From Blastomyces gilchristii SLH14081 (taxonomy: Eukaryota; Ascomycota; Eurotiomycetes; Onygenales; Ajellomycetaceae): a stretch of 64,000 nucleotides of DNA. This document shows positions 24,871 to 38,211 of this stretch, one piece after another. The stretch lies in contig NW_003101673.1 in assembly GCF_000003855.2 (NCBI RefSeq), positions 823,997-887,996 on the forward strand, written 5' to 3'. The translations under genes were made by a program, and so were the position numbers. The notes under the pieces were generated by a model. The model searched no databases and had not been told where the DNA came from. It saw only the letters and a list, made by a program, of their open reading frames with translations. How positions within the stretch are numbered: position 1 is the stretch's first letter; each line of letters opens with the position of its first letter.

Positions 24871-24958
24871 TATGATAACTACAAATTGCTTCATAGACAG
24901 AATTATCATACTCTGAAGAAGTCTGTGCTTCTCACTGATTTTTAGACATGCTATCAGA

Positions 24959-25124
24959 TGTGATTCAAAAGTTGCTTGAGTCAGTGTATGATTACAGGCG
25001 TACACCGGCATCTTATATACTGTATACTAAATTAATTGATGGCCGCTATGACCCCTTTACATTCGTAAGCAAGTTCGGAAGCGCGCGTATATTATCCGGC
25101 GGTCGTACGTTCTTCCGAACCACA
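24959..25124 (-). repeat. 5' LTR of B1
   Basis: 166 bp. On the minus strand it starts TGTGGTTCGGAAG at 25124 and has a TATATAAG box. Its outer 45 bases hold eight CpG sites; the matching bases of the 3' LTR hold none. TCTC follows at 25125-25128. Confidence 0.92.
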
Positions 25125-26199
25125 TCTCAACAGTCTGTACAGCTACATGGAATTCTAATCTTGATAAAAGATTGAAATTCAACCTTTATGAACTGAATAG
25201 CTGTGTTGACAAGATAATCTCTCAATTCAAGAAAGATGTCAAGAATACTGTAAGATCAAACAGTCTAACTAACACATTTAATTACATCACATAAAGTATC
25301 TTCATGAAATTGAAACTGGTTGATACACAGTGTTGATATATGATAGAGAAATGACAGACTTAGAACTCTCTATAAAGAGATGATGAATAAGTATCATTCT
25401 GAGATGTCAGAAACCAGTAACTCTACACATTCATCTCAAACTTCTTGAGTGTAGATGTCAGACCACATTTCTTCAAATATAATGAAAATTGAATCACTTA
25501 TACTCTATAAAATGCGATTGAACAGAAATACTCTGTTCTTAAAACACAGTTACACTGTGAGACAGTTCTGAAATTCATATCTCTTAATGACACATAGGTC
25601 ATCAATCTACACATATTCTTTGATAAATTTCAATCTGTTATCATGAAATTGAAGATGATGGATGCTTCTCTCTTAGATGTATGAATATTTGATATCTTCT
25701 ACTCAGTTCTACTCAACAATTGAAGAAATTATGTTCAGAAGAAGATAGAGAAGATACAAGATTTCAAATTCATAGCTGTGGTATTAAATGTTGATCTTCT
25801 TATAACGGAAATCTGTTCACAGCTTAATTCTTCAAAAGATAAGAAGAATCTACAGAATACAGATTCTACAGTCAACACTGCTACAACAGCTATAACAGCT
25901 ACAATAATCACTACACCTATCAATTCTAATAATAATACATTGAATTCAGCCTGTAAAGGCTGTACTGAATGTAGTTATAACAGTTTACAAGAGAGCTCTC
26001 AAAATTATCAGAGATTGAGCAATTCATCTACATATTCTAAATGTGAGAGATCTCACTTTGACATCTGTTAATTGATTAATTCAGACAGTGCTCTGAATAA
26101 TTGAAGAATAAACAATACTGTGAGAATAAAGAAATTCAAGAAAAAGAAGAAAAAGAATAATAGTGAGAGTAGAACTCAACTATTTATTACAGATGAATC
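25125..26199 (+). pseudogene. Copia-A gag-pol, part 2 (Gag core and zinc knuckle)
   Basis: Bases 25125-25128 are the second TCTC of the B1 duplication; the frame continues from 25129. The core of Gag is visible as LKFNLYELNSCVDKI and KFQSVIMKLKMMDASL, followed by a Thr/Asn-rich linker and the zinc knuckle YSKCERSHFDIC at 26033-26068, in which the first Cys is now Tyr. A Lys-rich stretch (KKFKKKKKKNN) follows, then TQLFITDE up to the B2 insertion. About a dozen stops interrupt it; no indel is evident. The product would have been the copia capsid/nucleocapsid. Confidence 0.85.
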
Positions 26200-26366
26200 T
26201 GTGATTCAAAGGTTGCTTAAGTCAGTGTACGATTACAGACGTATACCGGCTTCTTATATACTGTATGCTAAATTAATTGATGGCTGCTATGATCTCTTTA
26301 CATTCATAAGCAAGTTTGAAAGCAGCTGTATTATTATTCAACAGTTATACATTCTTTCAAATCATA
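26200..26366 (-). repeat. 3' LTR of B2
   Basis: 167 bp, TGTGATTC…AATCATA (CACA mutated to CATA). Homologous to the four other Gypsy-B LTRs. Nearly all CpG sites are gone except near the outer edge. Confidence 0.9.
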
Positions 26367-28940
26367 TTCTCTCTCATCAGATTCAGTCATATTCATGTGA
26401 CTATAATATACACTCTAGCTTCATATGAATTAGTGTGCTACTAGTGTTCATGATAGTGTACTCTATCTCTGATTCGGCTAGCATTCTATGTATACTCTCA
26501 TAAAGAAACTTTTACTATATTATATTACTTATTCACTAACTTTTCTTATTCTTCAATCATCTTCTTCATCATCATCATCATTAAATGCTATTATCTCATT
26601 CAAGATTTCTATCTCTTCTTCTATTTAACATCTTCTATCTGTTATTCATCTATCACATTGTACACATTTCTGATGATGATCTCTCATTCTCATAACAAGT
26701 GTTCTTATAGTGCCTCTATCAGGCAGTTCATTAGCAGTAAGTATAACACATTGTGAAATGTGATCAGGACTTGTTTATCTTCTAATAATCATCAGAATAT
26801 ACTATTATAAATGATATATTTTCTTCATCTTCTTGTACATTCTTGATTATTTTTCTTCTCAGTGAGCTTCTGATCATGTCTTCTGACATGATTTTATATG
26901 AACACAGATACTGATATGTTTATTTTTATTTATATAGAATCTTCACATGTTGACAGATCTGCATCTATCAATGATAGTGAACTCAATGTTGAATCATTGA
27001 TTGAGAACTTAGAGAATGTGATAATGAAGAAATTATCTGTGTTATATATAGCTGAGTCTCTCACATTTCTCTCTGCTTCTTCTGCTACTTCTTTCTCTAC
27101 TGCTCTCTTCTCTGTTTCTTTCTCTGTCACTTCTTCTCAATCTTCTACACTTGTCTCTGTGTCTGGTTCTCCCGCTTCTACTATCTCTGTTCTTACAACC
27201 TCTACTTCTGCTACTTCTGCTCTCATCACTGTCTTTATTACTAGCTCTTCCTGTTTCAAGAAGATGTTATATAGACTCAGTGAATCATGTTTCTCAGTGT
27301 ATACACTTCTGCTCTTCTTACTGATCTCTAGAATGATTTATTATATGAAGATAATGTATAACATAACTATTTAAAGCTTGATCACAGATGCTGATTATTA
27401 TATTTGTTTTAAATATTTATGATAAGATAATTGTTCATTTATATCAGAGAATCATCTCTCTCTTTAACAGTGTTGAGATTGTAAGTCTTTTTCTTTTTCA
27501 TCTTTTCTTTCTAACACTGATTTTTCTGTTCTTAGAAGAAATCATTATGAGTTTTATTATATATAAAGTTATAATATTCACAGATATTAAGAAACTTTTT
27601 ACAACTGTAAAGTTCAATATTATAGATATATTTACTCTAATAAATTTCTTTGAGATGATAGATCTGTATCAGTCTATTCTCTGATGTTTATTATCTGACT
27701 TTGTGATGCAGATAAAGAATATCTATGTTTTCAGAAATAAGAATATGAATATTATACTCTTTTACATCTGTGAGTGTGAGACTTGTATATCTTGTCTGAG
27801 ATGTTATTATGAGAATGAGCTGTTCACACACTGTGTTCTACTTTCTGTATTCTTCTGTGTCTCTCTCTCTCTTTCTGAGAAGTCTTGTATGTGTTGTAAT
27901 TACATGTACAACTCTAAGGTTAGCAGATATTCATTCAGTAACTGTTCTCATCTCTGATTTTACAGTTTTTGTATACTAATAATAGTTCTTAGTTACTCTG
28001 GTATCAGAGGTCATTCTAATTGAAGATAATCACACTGCTAAGACTACTCTCTTCTGTTTCTAAGCTTCTTCTATCACTTTCTCTTTCTTCTCTGCAGAGA
28101 AGATTGTGTGCATATCAGATTATAAGCATTTAATCTCAGATAACTTCTACTGTTATTTGTCTGATTCTATACTCTCTTCTTCTTCTATTTCTTTCATCTT
28201 CACTCTCTCTATTCTGACTTCTGATTCTGCAGATTCTGTGCTCTTCTCTAATTTTTCTACACACATATAAACACATTTCTATATTGACATTTCAGTTAAT
28301 CTTGCAATAAATGATATTAATGTTGTATACAAAGTAGTAGAGAAATTAGAGATATACACAGTGTTATTATAAAAGTGACTTACAGCTCTTGAATTTCTTA
28401 TAAATCTTGAGTTTTAAGATTTTCTTTATTTTTGACATTTTTCAAGTGATATGATGTTGGAAATAGATTAAACATGTGATATATGAAAATGAATGAGATA
28501 TATATAATAATATTTGTCTTTTACAGCTGACTCTTACAGTTGATAATTAATTCATTATTTCTTTTCTTTTCTTATACTTTTTCTTTATCTGCTAGTCATT
28601 ACTCTTATATAATCTCTATATAATATAGTCTTCAGTGACTAGATTCAGCAGCTTTCATCTTTTATAATTCTGTCTTATATATTATACTGTCTCTCTTTAC
28701 CTGCTCAGATCACTACAGTGAACAGCTTATTAAAACTAACCTTATCTGATCTCTGAGCATTCTCAAAAATTAAGATAACTTAATCTCATGCATCTGCAGA
28801 TGTTTCAGATGATTTATTCTCTGTTATCTCTGTAATTGAACTAGTATAAATAGTTAAATTTAACTCTGAATTTCTTTTTCTTCTGTAATCTGATTCATAT
28901 ATAAGTCTGCTGCTTTGAGACTGCTCTTTACTATAGTATA
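26367..28940. other. Gypsy-B post-pol extra region (B2 copy)
   Basis: Counterpart of 11203-13764. Plus-strand frames at 26898-27374 (158 codons), 27388-27684 and 27703-27957 keep the same arrangement as in B1; the last two are one frame separated by a TGA where B1 has TAG, consistent with an ancestral TGG. The Cys-rich end reads ICECETCISCLRCYYEN and SCMCCNYMYNSK. The pol strand gives TEKETEKRAVEKEVAEEAER and YNTDNFFIITFSKFSINDS at 26930-27130. Function unknown. Confidence 0.5.
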
Positions 28941-31900
28941 TCTACTATCTGTGATGTGTTATTATATAATCAGCTACAGTCTCATCACTTATTAAAGTAT
29001 AATGTTTATCTGATTTCTTCATTTCTTTTCATTCTTTTCTTATAATTATGAAAAGATCAGAATAAGTGAGATCATCTGATTTATAAGTATCTATGATTTC
29101 TCTTACTTCATGAGACTTTTTAATTATAAATCTCTTCTTTTTCAACACTGATAATAGTGCTGCAGATGATTATAATCTGCTCAGATCTTATATCTTTACT
29201 TTTATAAGTTATAAATCATTTATTAAGTTGTATAAGACTCATCTCTCTGATTCTTTCAATGTGTATGTTCTCAGAGAATGTGATTTGAGTATTTTATATG
29301 ACTTAAATCATCTAGATTGAAACTTCTCAGAACTCTTATTATATACAAGAACTTACATTCTCATCTTGAGACTTGATTTCTTAACTAGTGAGTCTTGTAT
29401 TCTTTTTGATTGAATTGCTCAGTTCAGGAGTAACTTGTTAGCTTTTGCATGTGTGTGACTGATCTCTTTCAATCTTGGTTCTGCATCTGTGACTGTTGTG
29501 TCTGCAACTGCTGTTTCTGCTGCATTCATAACTAATGCATCTGCAATCACTGTTTCTGCTGCGTCCGCAACTGCTGTTCCCTCTCCCATCTTTTCTGAAG
29601 CATTCTCCGGGATGCGCGGATGCAATTCATACAACAGGTAGAATGATAAATGCTTGAAGACTGCATACTGTTGAATCTGCATGACTAATAGTTGTCTGCC
29701 TGAGATATTCATTTCATAGTCTCATAGACTTGCTCACTAGATATTTCATCAGCATGTTGCTCAAGATTTTATTCAAGTGTTTCATCTTCTCATTTATCTG
29801 CAGATGATATAGTGTTATTCTATAATATTTTATCTATAACTGACTCATGAAATGTCTTATTACTTCTTCTACAAGATTCACATCATTATCAGTTAGAATC
29901 TCATACAGCATTTCATAGTTGATATAGATCTTATTATATAGAAACTTCATTATTATCTTCTCTATTATCTCTGAAACTGCTTTCACAACTGATCAGTCAG
30001 TAGTATAATTAATAGCAGTGATTATTTATTAATTTTCATTTGATATTTGCAGTAATATATCTATGAGATTTATCTCTTATTGTTTAAATAGTTGTATTAT
30101 ATACTTTATCTGATATTATACTTTCTTACATTCTAATTCTTTCTTAGATTCTTTCACAATCTGATAATTCAGACACTTATAAGTGTAAATCTGAATATTC
30201 TCAGTCATTCTTAATCAGTATATTCTTGATTTAAGTACACTTATAAGTTCAGAGCTTTCTAAGTGACTGAATTCCTTGTGTATATGAGCTATCAAGTCAT
30301 GTCTAAATGAATATTCTAGATAGAGAGCTTCTATATATTCTAGATCACAGTAAAGTACAATATTATTTTTTAATTTTCTTAGCTTAAAGTTTAAAAGCAT
30401 CTCTTCTACTACTTTTATAAGATACTTATCATCTGATATCTTGTCATTCTTTAAGTGAGAGATTATTATATTCACTTATTCTGATTTCTTACATTTTCTC
30501 AGTATATTTAATATGAACTTTTCTTATATCTGATTTATAGAACTCTCACTCATGAAATCAGATCTGTGACTGATTATATTAGATATCACAGTGTCTGACC
30601 TCTTTTAATATTTAATATTAAGATTGTATACTTAAAACTCTGAGATTCAACATACTAAGTGTTTAAAAGATTTCATTATTAATTATAGATAGATAAGGCT
30701 TTTATAATCTATGATCACTGTTATTATATATCTGTTATCAATATATCTATCTTATAACATCAGTGTGTACTTAATTACTAGTAATTTCTTTTCATACACT
30801 GAGTAATTGAGCTCAGCATCTGATAGTTTTCTATCATTATATGTTATCAGATACAGCTTGCTGTTCTTACTCATCTATAGAAGAGTGTCTCTGATAGCTC
30901 ATTCAAATGTATCTGTCTTAATGTAGAAAGATTTATCATGATCTAATTGAATAAGCACTGAAAATATTATTATATATTCTCTCAGTGTGAGAAAAGCCTC
31001 TTCACATATAATATTTCAGATAATTGAATAAAACTTCTTCTTTCACAGATTTGTATCTATTTCTCTTAAGAGATCTGAGAGTGATACAGATATTTATATA
31101 AAATTCTTGATAAATCTACAGTAATATAAGATTAACTTAAGAAACTATTATATATAATATACATTTCTCAGCTGTGATTAATTTACTATAATATTTAATT
31201 TCTCTGAGATGAGATATATATAGTTATCACTCACTATATATTCTATAAACTTCAACTCTTTCATTTCAAACACATACTTTGTTAATTTAATATAGAGCTT
31301 ATACTCTGTCAGAGTTATAAGTACTTTATCAAGATACTTCAGATATTTATTGTATAAGTTTGAAAAGACTAGAATATTATTGAGATATATGAGATATAAG
31401 ATTTTATTCTGTTTATAAAGAATCATATTCATTATTATTTGAAAGATGATAGATACATTTGTCAGACTGAATAATATTACTAGAAATTTGAACTTCTCTC
31501 ATTATATATTAAATATGATTCACAGAACTGACAGTTTGTCTACACAGATCTGTCAGTATTCTGAGAGAAGATTAATCTTTGATAGATATCAGACATTTTT
31601 AACTGTATTCAACTGTTATTGAATCTATGACAGTGAATATTCATTCTTGATTATAAGCTTATTAAGTGCTTAATAATTAATACACATCTGTCACTTCTCA
31701 TCTGTCTTTTTCATAAATAGAACTGAAAAGCCTCACACACTTAATAAGAATTATATGAAATTATATTCTAGAAGATCTGTGATCTGACACTTCTATTCTT
31801 CAAGATACATTTGTGACAGAGAATATACATTCTGATTGACTGATTTCATGTTCTCTGTATTAATCTCATGTACAAATTCTCATTGCAGCAGTAATTTCAG

Positions 31901-32413
31901 TGAAAGATCTGTTCAGAAGATCTTTTCATACTTCTTCAGAAGCTTCTTTATATGCTTATTCTTCTGTATATTCTTTATCTTAGTTTTCTTCACTTCTGTA
32001 TTCTGTATAACATATAGAATGCTTTTGAATGAGATCTTGCAAATCATTCTCTTTGCTTATTAATGTGTAAACAGATTTAATTCTTCTATATTAGAGACAT
32101 GAAATGTTCTTCTCATATCAGTTAATAGAATTGTATGAACTGTTTTCTTTCTATCAGTTAACTGCATATAACATGTACATCATTGAATCTGTGAATTGAA
32201 TCTTTGAAACTAATTAAGTCTGAGAATAAGATTGTATTTCACATTCTGCAGCTCTCATACTCAAATATAGCAAGATTATTCTTCAAAGTGCAAGAGAACT
32301 CTTACTCTTGTAAGTAATATTAAATATCAGTTATCAGATAATCTTATATATCAGAGATTCTTTACTCAGTGAACCTCTTTCAGTCTTCAGATTATATAAT
32401 TATCAATATATTA
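28941..32413 (-). pseudogene. B2 pol (part of protease, RT, RNase H, integrase)
   Basis: Homologous to 13765-14163 plus 19964-23030 of B1, without the hAT that splits B1. RT catalytic box is YLNN at 31376-31387, so both aspartates are lost. RNase H and integrase follow in order (FYLLYELHPRIPENA, PRLKEISHTHAKANELLLN near 29420-29640). H2 interrupts the protease at 32413. Confidence 0.85.
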
Positions 32414-34020
32414 TATAGAAGTAGACTGACCGTGTGACCATGTCTGAAACCAGGATCAAACTTTACAGTTGTCATGTTGCCTAAAAGCATTACTTCTGGT
32501 CATGGTTTGTGTTCATCACATTGATCTCAAATCACATTATTTCAAATATTAAAGGTCTCAGATTCATTTTTCAAATAAAAATCTAGTCTCAGATAAAGAA
32601 TATGTTTGAATTCTTAGTCACATTTTCATTCTGATCTCATTATTGAGAATGGCATCAAATGAAACTATGAAATCATTTCTCACTTACATAATATCATAAC
32701 ATAGTGCTCATTTGTTGAAAATTCAATAGAGAGTATTATCAAATATCATTACTTTTCTAAACACAGATCATAATTTATATAATTTTAATTATGAAAAAAA
32801 CATAAAATACAAAAAAAAACAAAAAACAAAAAACAAAATAAATATAAGAAAAAATCACAATAAAAAAAAAAAAAAGAAAAGAAAAAGAAAAAAACAAAAA
32901 ATAAAAATAAAAAAAAATCAAGATCACAGAGTCACAGCACTCTTAAAATACTCACTTCTCAGAGTCTTCACAATATTCATTATTAACTGTGTATTTCTCA
33001 CAGTGAGAGTAACATGATCATAATGAGTCATTGTCTTAACATCATCTAATAAATAATCAGTATATATCTGTATAAATGTGAATAATTAGAAAATATACAC
33101 TTAAAAAGTATGACCAGGGTGGACTCTGCTGCCACTTGAATAACATCAAGAACAGAATGCTGAAATCAATGATTTCTCTCATTGATTTCACAGACAAGGC
33201 ATGTGAAGATGATCTTGGAAAATATAAAATTCTCTGACTTCTGGTAAAAACAGATCTCACAGAGAGACTCTATTTTCATGATATCAGAGACTGAGTGTTA
33301 TCAAAAAATGTTACTTTCATGCAATGCATATACACTTACTGCAGTGATTCACTCTCTGCACACATAGCTGAGAGTTGTGGCTTTTTCACACTGCACAGCT
33401 CTCTCTGAGATACTGTCATTGATTTGCAATTCACATAGTCTCTCAGTTCAGCATACACTGCATGTATACAGTTCTGTGTGCTGGGGCTGTGTTGATCATT
33501 ATGACCTGATGTAGTACTCACTTTTCACAAGCCATGTTTCATTTAAGAGAGGGAAGAAGGAAGATATGACTGTTATTTTATTAAGAGAAGAATGAATAAT
33601 TAGTATTATTAAATGTAATTTAATTCATCTGTATTTAAAATTTGATTAGTCTATACTCTTCAATTTGAGAGTTTCTATGAGTGTTTTAATAGTTTTCATA
33701 CCAGCTTGAACTTAGTGATGAGTTGAAGAAGAAGAGAAAAGAGAGAAGAAAGAAATGAGAATAACTTATCTTTATAATATGAAAACAGAGAATTACTGCA
33801 ATCATTCTCTCTAGTAATAAAGATCTGTTTTCTGCATGTATCTCTGATATAGATTATATGATAAATGTATACAAAGAATATCAATAGTGTATGCATTGAA
33901 TGAAGATAATGTTGTTATATAATACTATAGCTGTTTCTGTACATCTCTGAAAACTGTTAATAGTTTCTTTGTCTCTTTATGTTTGATAAGTTAATAATAT
34001 ATTCTGATGCACTTCTCATT

Positions 34021-34140
34021 TCATTATTATCATCATCATCATCATCATCATTATCATTATCATTATCATCATTATCATCACTATCATCATTATCATCATC
34101 ATCATTATTATTATCATCATCATTATTATTATTATTATCA
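34021..34140. repeat. (ATC)n/(ATT)n microsatellite in H2
   Basis: Complement of the H1 array. Open frames across it (33979-34258) are low-complexity poly-Ser or His/Tyr artefacts. Confidence 0.9.
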
Positions 34141-34234
34141 TATCATTGCCTGCCTTCACTTCTCTCTCAACACTCATCAAAATCAATCATGTCATTTCTC
34201 TTCAAATATTCTGTGGTTCTGTGAATCATCAAGG

Positions 34235-35005
34235 CGCGTGAGCGCTGTCACAGATTGAAGAGAGAGAAGAAGAAGGTATTCAAGTATGAAGAGACAGATT
34301 GTAAGACATGTTATAATGTCTTGAAGAGGCTCTGTAAAAAAGTAGAATAATAACAATTTTAAGTAACACTTCTGATAGATTTAGACTGAACTAAGTATAG
34401 AAATAATGCAGATAGCACTGTTCATAAGAGATTGAAAAAGAAGATAGTGAAGAGTCTTATATAGCAGCAGTAAGACCAGGAGAAGTTCTGAGAATGATTT
34501 AAAACTAAGATGAAGAGAGAGAGAGAGAAGAAGAGTGTTACTATAAATAAGTGATAACAGAAGAAGATTGAGAAGATATTGAAGTAAGAGATAAAGAAGT
34601 TAAAACTGATAAGTTTTTTATTAAGAGATAATGATTTTTGATAACACTTCTGTTCTCTAATTGATTAGCAGAAGCTGACAGAGAAGAAGATTAAGACCTT
34701 ATTCAGGTCTCAAATGCACTTCATAATTCAGAATATTGAGAAGACAGCTCTGCTCTCTGAGCATGTCAATCTGCTTACTACTGAGATGAAACTCAAGACA
34801 GTAGACCAGGAAATGCAGGATTTTGAGATGCAGATTGACCTGGCTGAGAGAAAGCAGTGAGAACTCTTCTCTGAGAAGACAGCAGAGAGAGATTTTAAGA
34901 TAGTTATCATCTCAGATGAGGAGAAGAAGAAGAAGAATGAGAATGAGAAGTGAATTATGAAGAATGATGAGAAGAATGAGAAAGAGAAGAAAGATAATAA
35001 GTAGA
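34235..35005 (+). pseudogene. H2 second gene, coiled-coil protein of unknown function
   Basis: Same gene as 17370-18190. The clearest run is 34680-34860: QKLTEKKIKT, then QMHFIIQNIEKTALLSEH, TVDQEMQDFEMQIDLAERKQ, then the charged tail near 34915-34960. Heptad-like spacing suggests a coiled coil. Two probable introns: 34332-34358 and 34627-34670 (13-bp units, CTAAT and a TAG end). Several stops. It is read in the same direction as the transposase. No family recognised. Confidence 0.5.
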
Positions 35006-35459
35006 AAAAGTTTTTTCTTTTTATATTAGTTAGTTATAAGTTCATAACTATTAGTTAATAATTGAAATTAATTTTGAGTTTTCAAAAATTATTGTACAAG
35101 TTGTAATCAATTATCAATATCAGAAATAATATATATATATATATTTAACTATCATGTCACTATAATGTATAAGTATCAATATTTTTTCAATATTGATATT
35201 CATAATATTAATATATTTTTAATGATATCATCTGATAATACAATTTGATAACACTCTCTTTCATAATATTAATATATTTCAAGAAATATGACAGAGATTA
35301 ATCAAGATTGTTTATTTACTTTTATACATTGATGATATTCAATCTGAGTTAGTACTAAAATTATAACTAAGCTAAGAAAGAAGATTATTTTCTCTTATAT
35401 TAATTCTTCTTACACACATCAGTGATCAGTTATTGAAAATAAATTATTATCTTTCTTAA

Positions 35460-37900
35460 ATTATTATCATGTCTTCTGAATTCACTTCTTTCACTTCTTT
35501 TACTTCTATTGAAGATTCATAAACTCTTCAAGAAATCACTGTGAATCACAAAATCTATGTTATTTACAATTTAACACAGAATACTCTCTTTCAATCATGA
35601 TGAATGATCACTTCATTCTTCATATCTGATTTCAGGTCATGAAATTTATGAAAAACTCAATATAAACACTGAGATGAACTATGAAATAATTATCAACAGA
35701 TTATATTACAGATTACTGAAGAGTTATCTCTCTACTATAATTACTATAACTTTATTCAGAAACATTCATTATGAACTGATTATAGCTCTGAAGAAATTTT
35801 CTGACACCTGAAGTTATCAGAATGCAGATAATAAAAGAAAAATAATCAGAAAATTACTACTGAGCTGATAAGTTACTCTATCAGATAACAATTTTTAATA
35901 ACACTAACTTTCTAATTTGAAGAAAATCATGTGAAAATAATCATATATCAGTACTCTGATTTCACAACTCTTATCTGATAACTTCTATGAATAATTACTT
36001 TGCATATGTATATCTCTGAATCTTTCTCTTCAATCAATTGAAAACCCTGAATTCTGAACACTTCTTTAAATACTTAATTCAAATCTTTATATTTCACATT
36101 GATTCTGTCTTCAGTCCAATCTCAAGATATACTACAAAGTTAATATACAATATCTAGAATCAGAGTTGAAGAATCATCAAAGAGTGTCTCTCACAGTAAA
36201 TGCATGAACTAGTACAAACAATCTTACATTTATAAGAGTTACATGTTATTATATTAATAAGAACTGAACTTATTAAGAGATATTAATTGAATTTGAATCA
36301 TTGATCAGTAGTCATACTGAGAATTATATAACAGAGATATTAATAACTGTGATTAAAAATGACTATTAAGATATTAGTCTCAGTCTTCTTACAATAACAA
36401 CTGACAATGCTGCAAATAACTACACTATAATAAACAGCTTGAAGCAAAAATTAGCTTTGCATTTCTGAAATAATAAACAAGATCATATTCTCTGCATTGC
36501 TCATATGATTCAACTTATGATACAAACACTGATAAAGAATCTTAATATTAAGACAAAGAATAATAAGATGACTGATTCTTGAGATGAGAATGAGATGAAA
36601 GTGATTACTCAAGTAACTTTTACATTCACTTTATAAAAGATAATGTTTTTTGATAACACTTTTTAATATTACTTTTTAATAACACTTTTTGATAACACTA
36701 CTATTAATTTTGAATAGATTGACTAATAATTTAAATATCACAGATTTGAAACATTGCTAATATAATTTGTATCTTCTCTAAATAATAACAATGATTTCAT
36801 AATATTCAATAAATAAATAAATCAGTCATATCACTGAATATGATACAGAATGTTAGAATATGATGAAGTTCAATATATAAGATAACTGTTCAGACTCTTT
36901 GATTATGTCAGATAATTGATCATTGAGTGCAATACTCTGATTAGGAAAAGATTCAGATATTGAAACTTTCTGATATAAAGTGAACTCAGTTAAAATATGT
37001 GATTGATTTACTGTTTCAGTTTTATAAGATAATAAAGACAGTCTCAATCACTTATACACCAATGCTGCAGTCAGTCTGATGAGTGTATAACAGTTTATTT
37101 ACTTATCTTGAGAAGCAGTTAAATCACTTAAAAAGAAATTCAGTCTGAAATGATGCTATAGCACAGGCTATTATTACTGTAAGAAATAAACTGGCATATT
37201 ATTACAGCAAAACTGAACAATCTTTTACAGAGTACTATACTGTAGCAGCTCTACTAGATTCCTTCTGTTGAGTTAATATCTACACTTCTCAAGATTGAAC
37301 AGAGAAGAAATAAGACTTATATATCAAATTAGTCTGAGACTACTACAATGTCAACTATCAGAGATTTGAATAAGTAGATGTTCAAGATGTGAAGACAGTG
37401 AAATACAATTCTCTAGTAAGTAATGATCTTTGATAACACTTCATATTTCATAGAACTATAATACTAACTTTGAAACAGAACTTGTATATATTGATTACAA
37501 CTGAAAATCAGGCAAAACTATATACTTGTAAAACTGAATTTAACTGCTATCTTCAAGATAATCTGATGAATTTACACATCAAATCAATTCTAGAGTTATG
37601 AAAAATTGTTGAGAGTATATATTCAACTGTTGCACTGATGATATATAATATTCTGACAATTTCATTGACAGGGGTGAAAATGAAGTGAAAGTTCAACTCA
37701 AGTTGAGATATTTATCACTATCATCAGAGACAATTACAAGAAGAAACAATCAAGAAACTCATGATTGTAAAACATGAAATTATCAGACAGTTTAATACCT
37801 CTGATCACAGTATATCAGAGAAGTGTAGTTTTCATGAGAAAGTGAAGAATAAACTTACATAAGAATGTATTTAGTTGTTTCATGAGTGTTATCAATAATT
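35460..37900 (+). pseudogene. H2 hAT transposase
   Basis: Core transposase motifs: RVSLTVNA-TSTNNLTFIRV at about 36178-36235, with Asp-to-Asn and Trp-to-stop changes; LLTITTDNAANNYTIINSLKQ around 36385-36440; HILCIAHMIQLMIQTL at 36488-36525; YYSKTEQSFTEYY at 37198-37235; and DLYIKLV-DYYNVNYQRF near 37315-37365. This is the order expected for hAT transposases, whose C-terminal dimerisation domain should follow but is not clearly readable. A possible N-terminus is MSSEFTSFTSF near 35470, low confidence. Internal stops and intervals with 13-bp units (35884, 36639-36699, 37420) break the frame. Confidence 0.82.
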
Positions 37901-38211
37901 GTTATCAAATTCTGATTATATAAGTAATCACTGAATGAACTGAATGAGACTGATTTTAATCTTCAGTCTCAGTCTTATTCTGATTTTGAAAGAATGATCA
38001 TCTTTCACAGTTTATCCTGAGAAATTACTCTCATTTCACTGTTCTTGAATTAAATCTGGTCATTTTTCACATCATTTCTCTCAGAAATGGTCCATTTTCA
38101 GATTTTTTTGAGGCTTGGTCCTGGTGGGACTCACGCCAAGAAATGTATGAGACCAGATCAAATGAGATCAAATGTGAAATTCATGGTCCCGCTGGTCAGT
38201 CTATATAGAAG

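Larger units (their letters stand above)
11036..25124 (-). mobile_element. Gypsy-B copy B1, complete, interrupted by hAT H1
   Basis: A Ty3/gypsy element of 8.3 kb (14.1 kb with the nested hAT), minus orientation. It has LTRs at 24959-25124 (5') and 11036-11202 (3') and is flanked by TCTC at 11032-11035 and 25125-25128. In minus order it carries gag with a zinc knuckle, protease, RT, RNase H and integrase (the gypsy order), then about 2.6 kb of extra sequence. hAT H1 interrupts the integrase C-terminus. It inserted into the gag of Copia-A. Confidence 0.93.
32422..38203 (+). mobile_element. hAT-H copy H2
   Basis: 5782-bp element, inverted relative to H1. It is bounded by the 8-bp duplication TATAGAAG at 32414-32421 and 38204-38211, with terminal TAGACTGACC and GGTCAGTCTA. 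It lies in the protease active-site region of B2. Confidence 0.92.

Noticed and set aside
33979..34258. Poly-Ser and His/Tyr-rich open frames
   Set aside because: Translations of the ATC microsatellite in H2.
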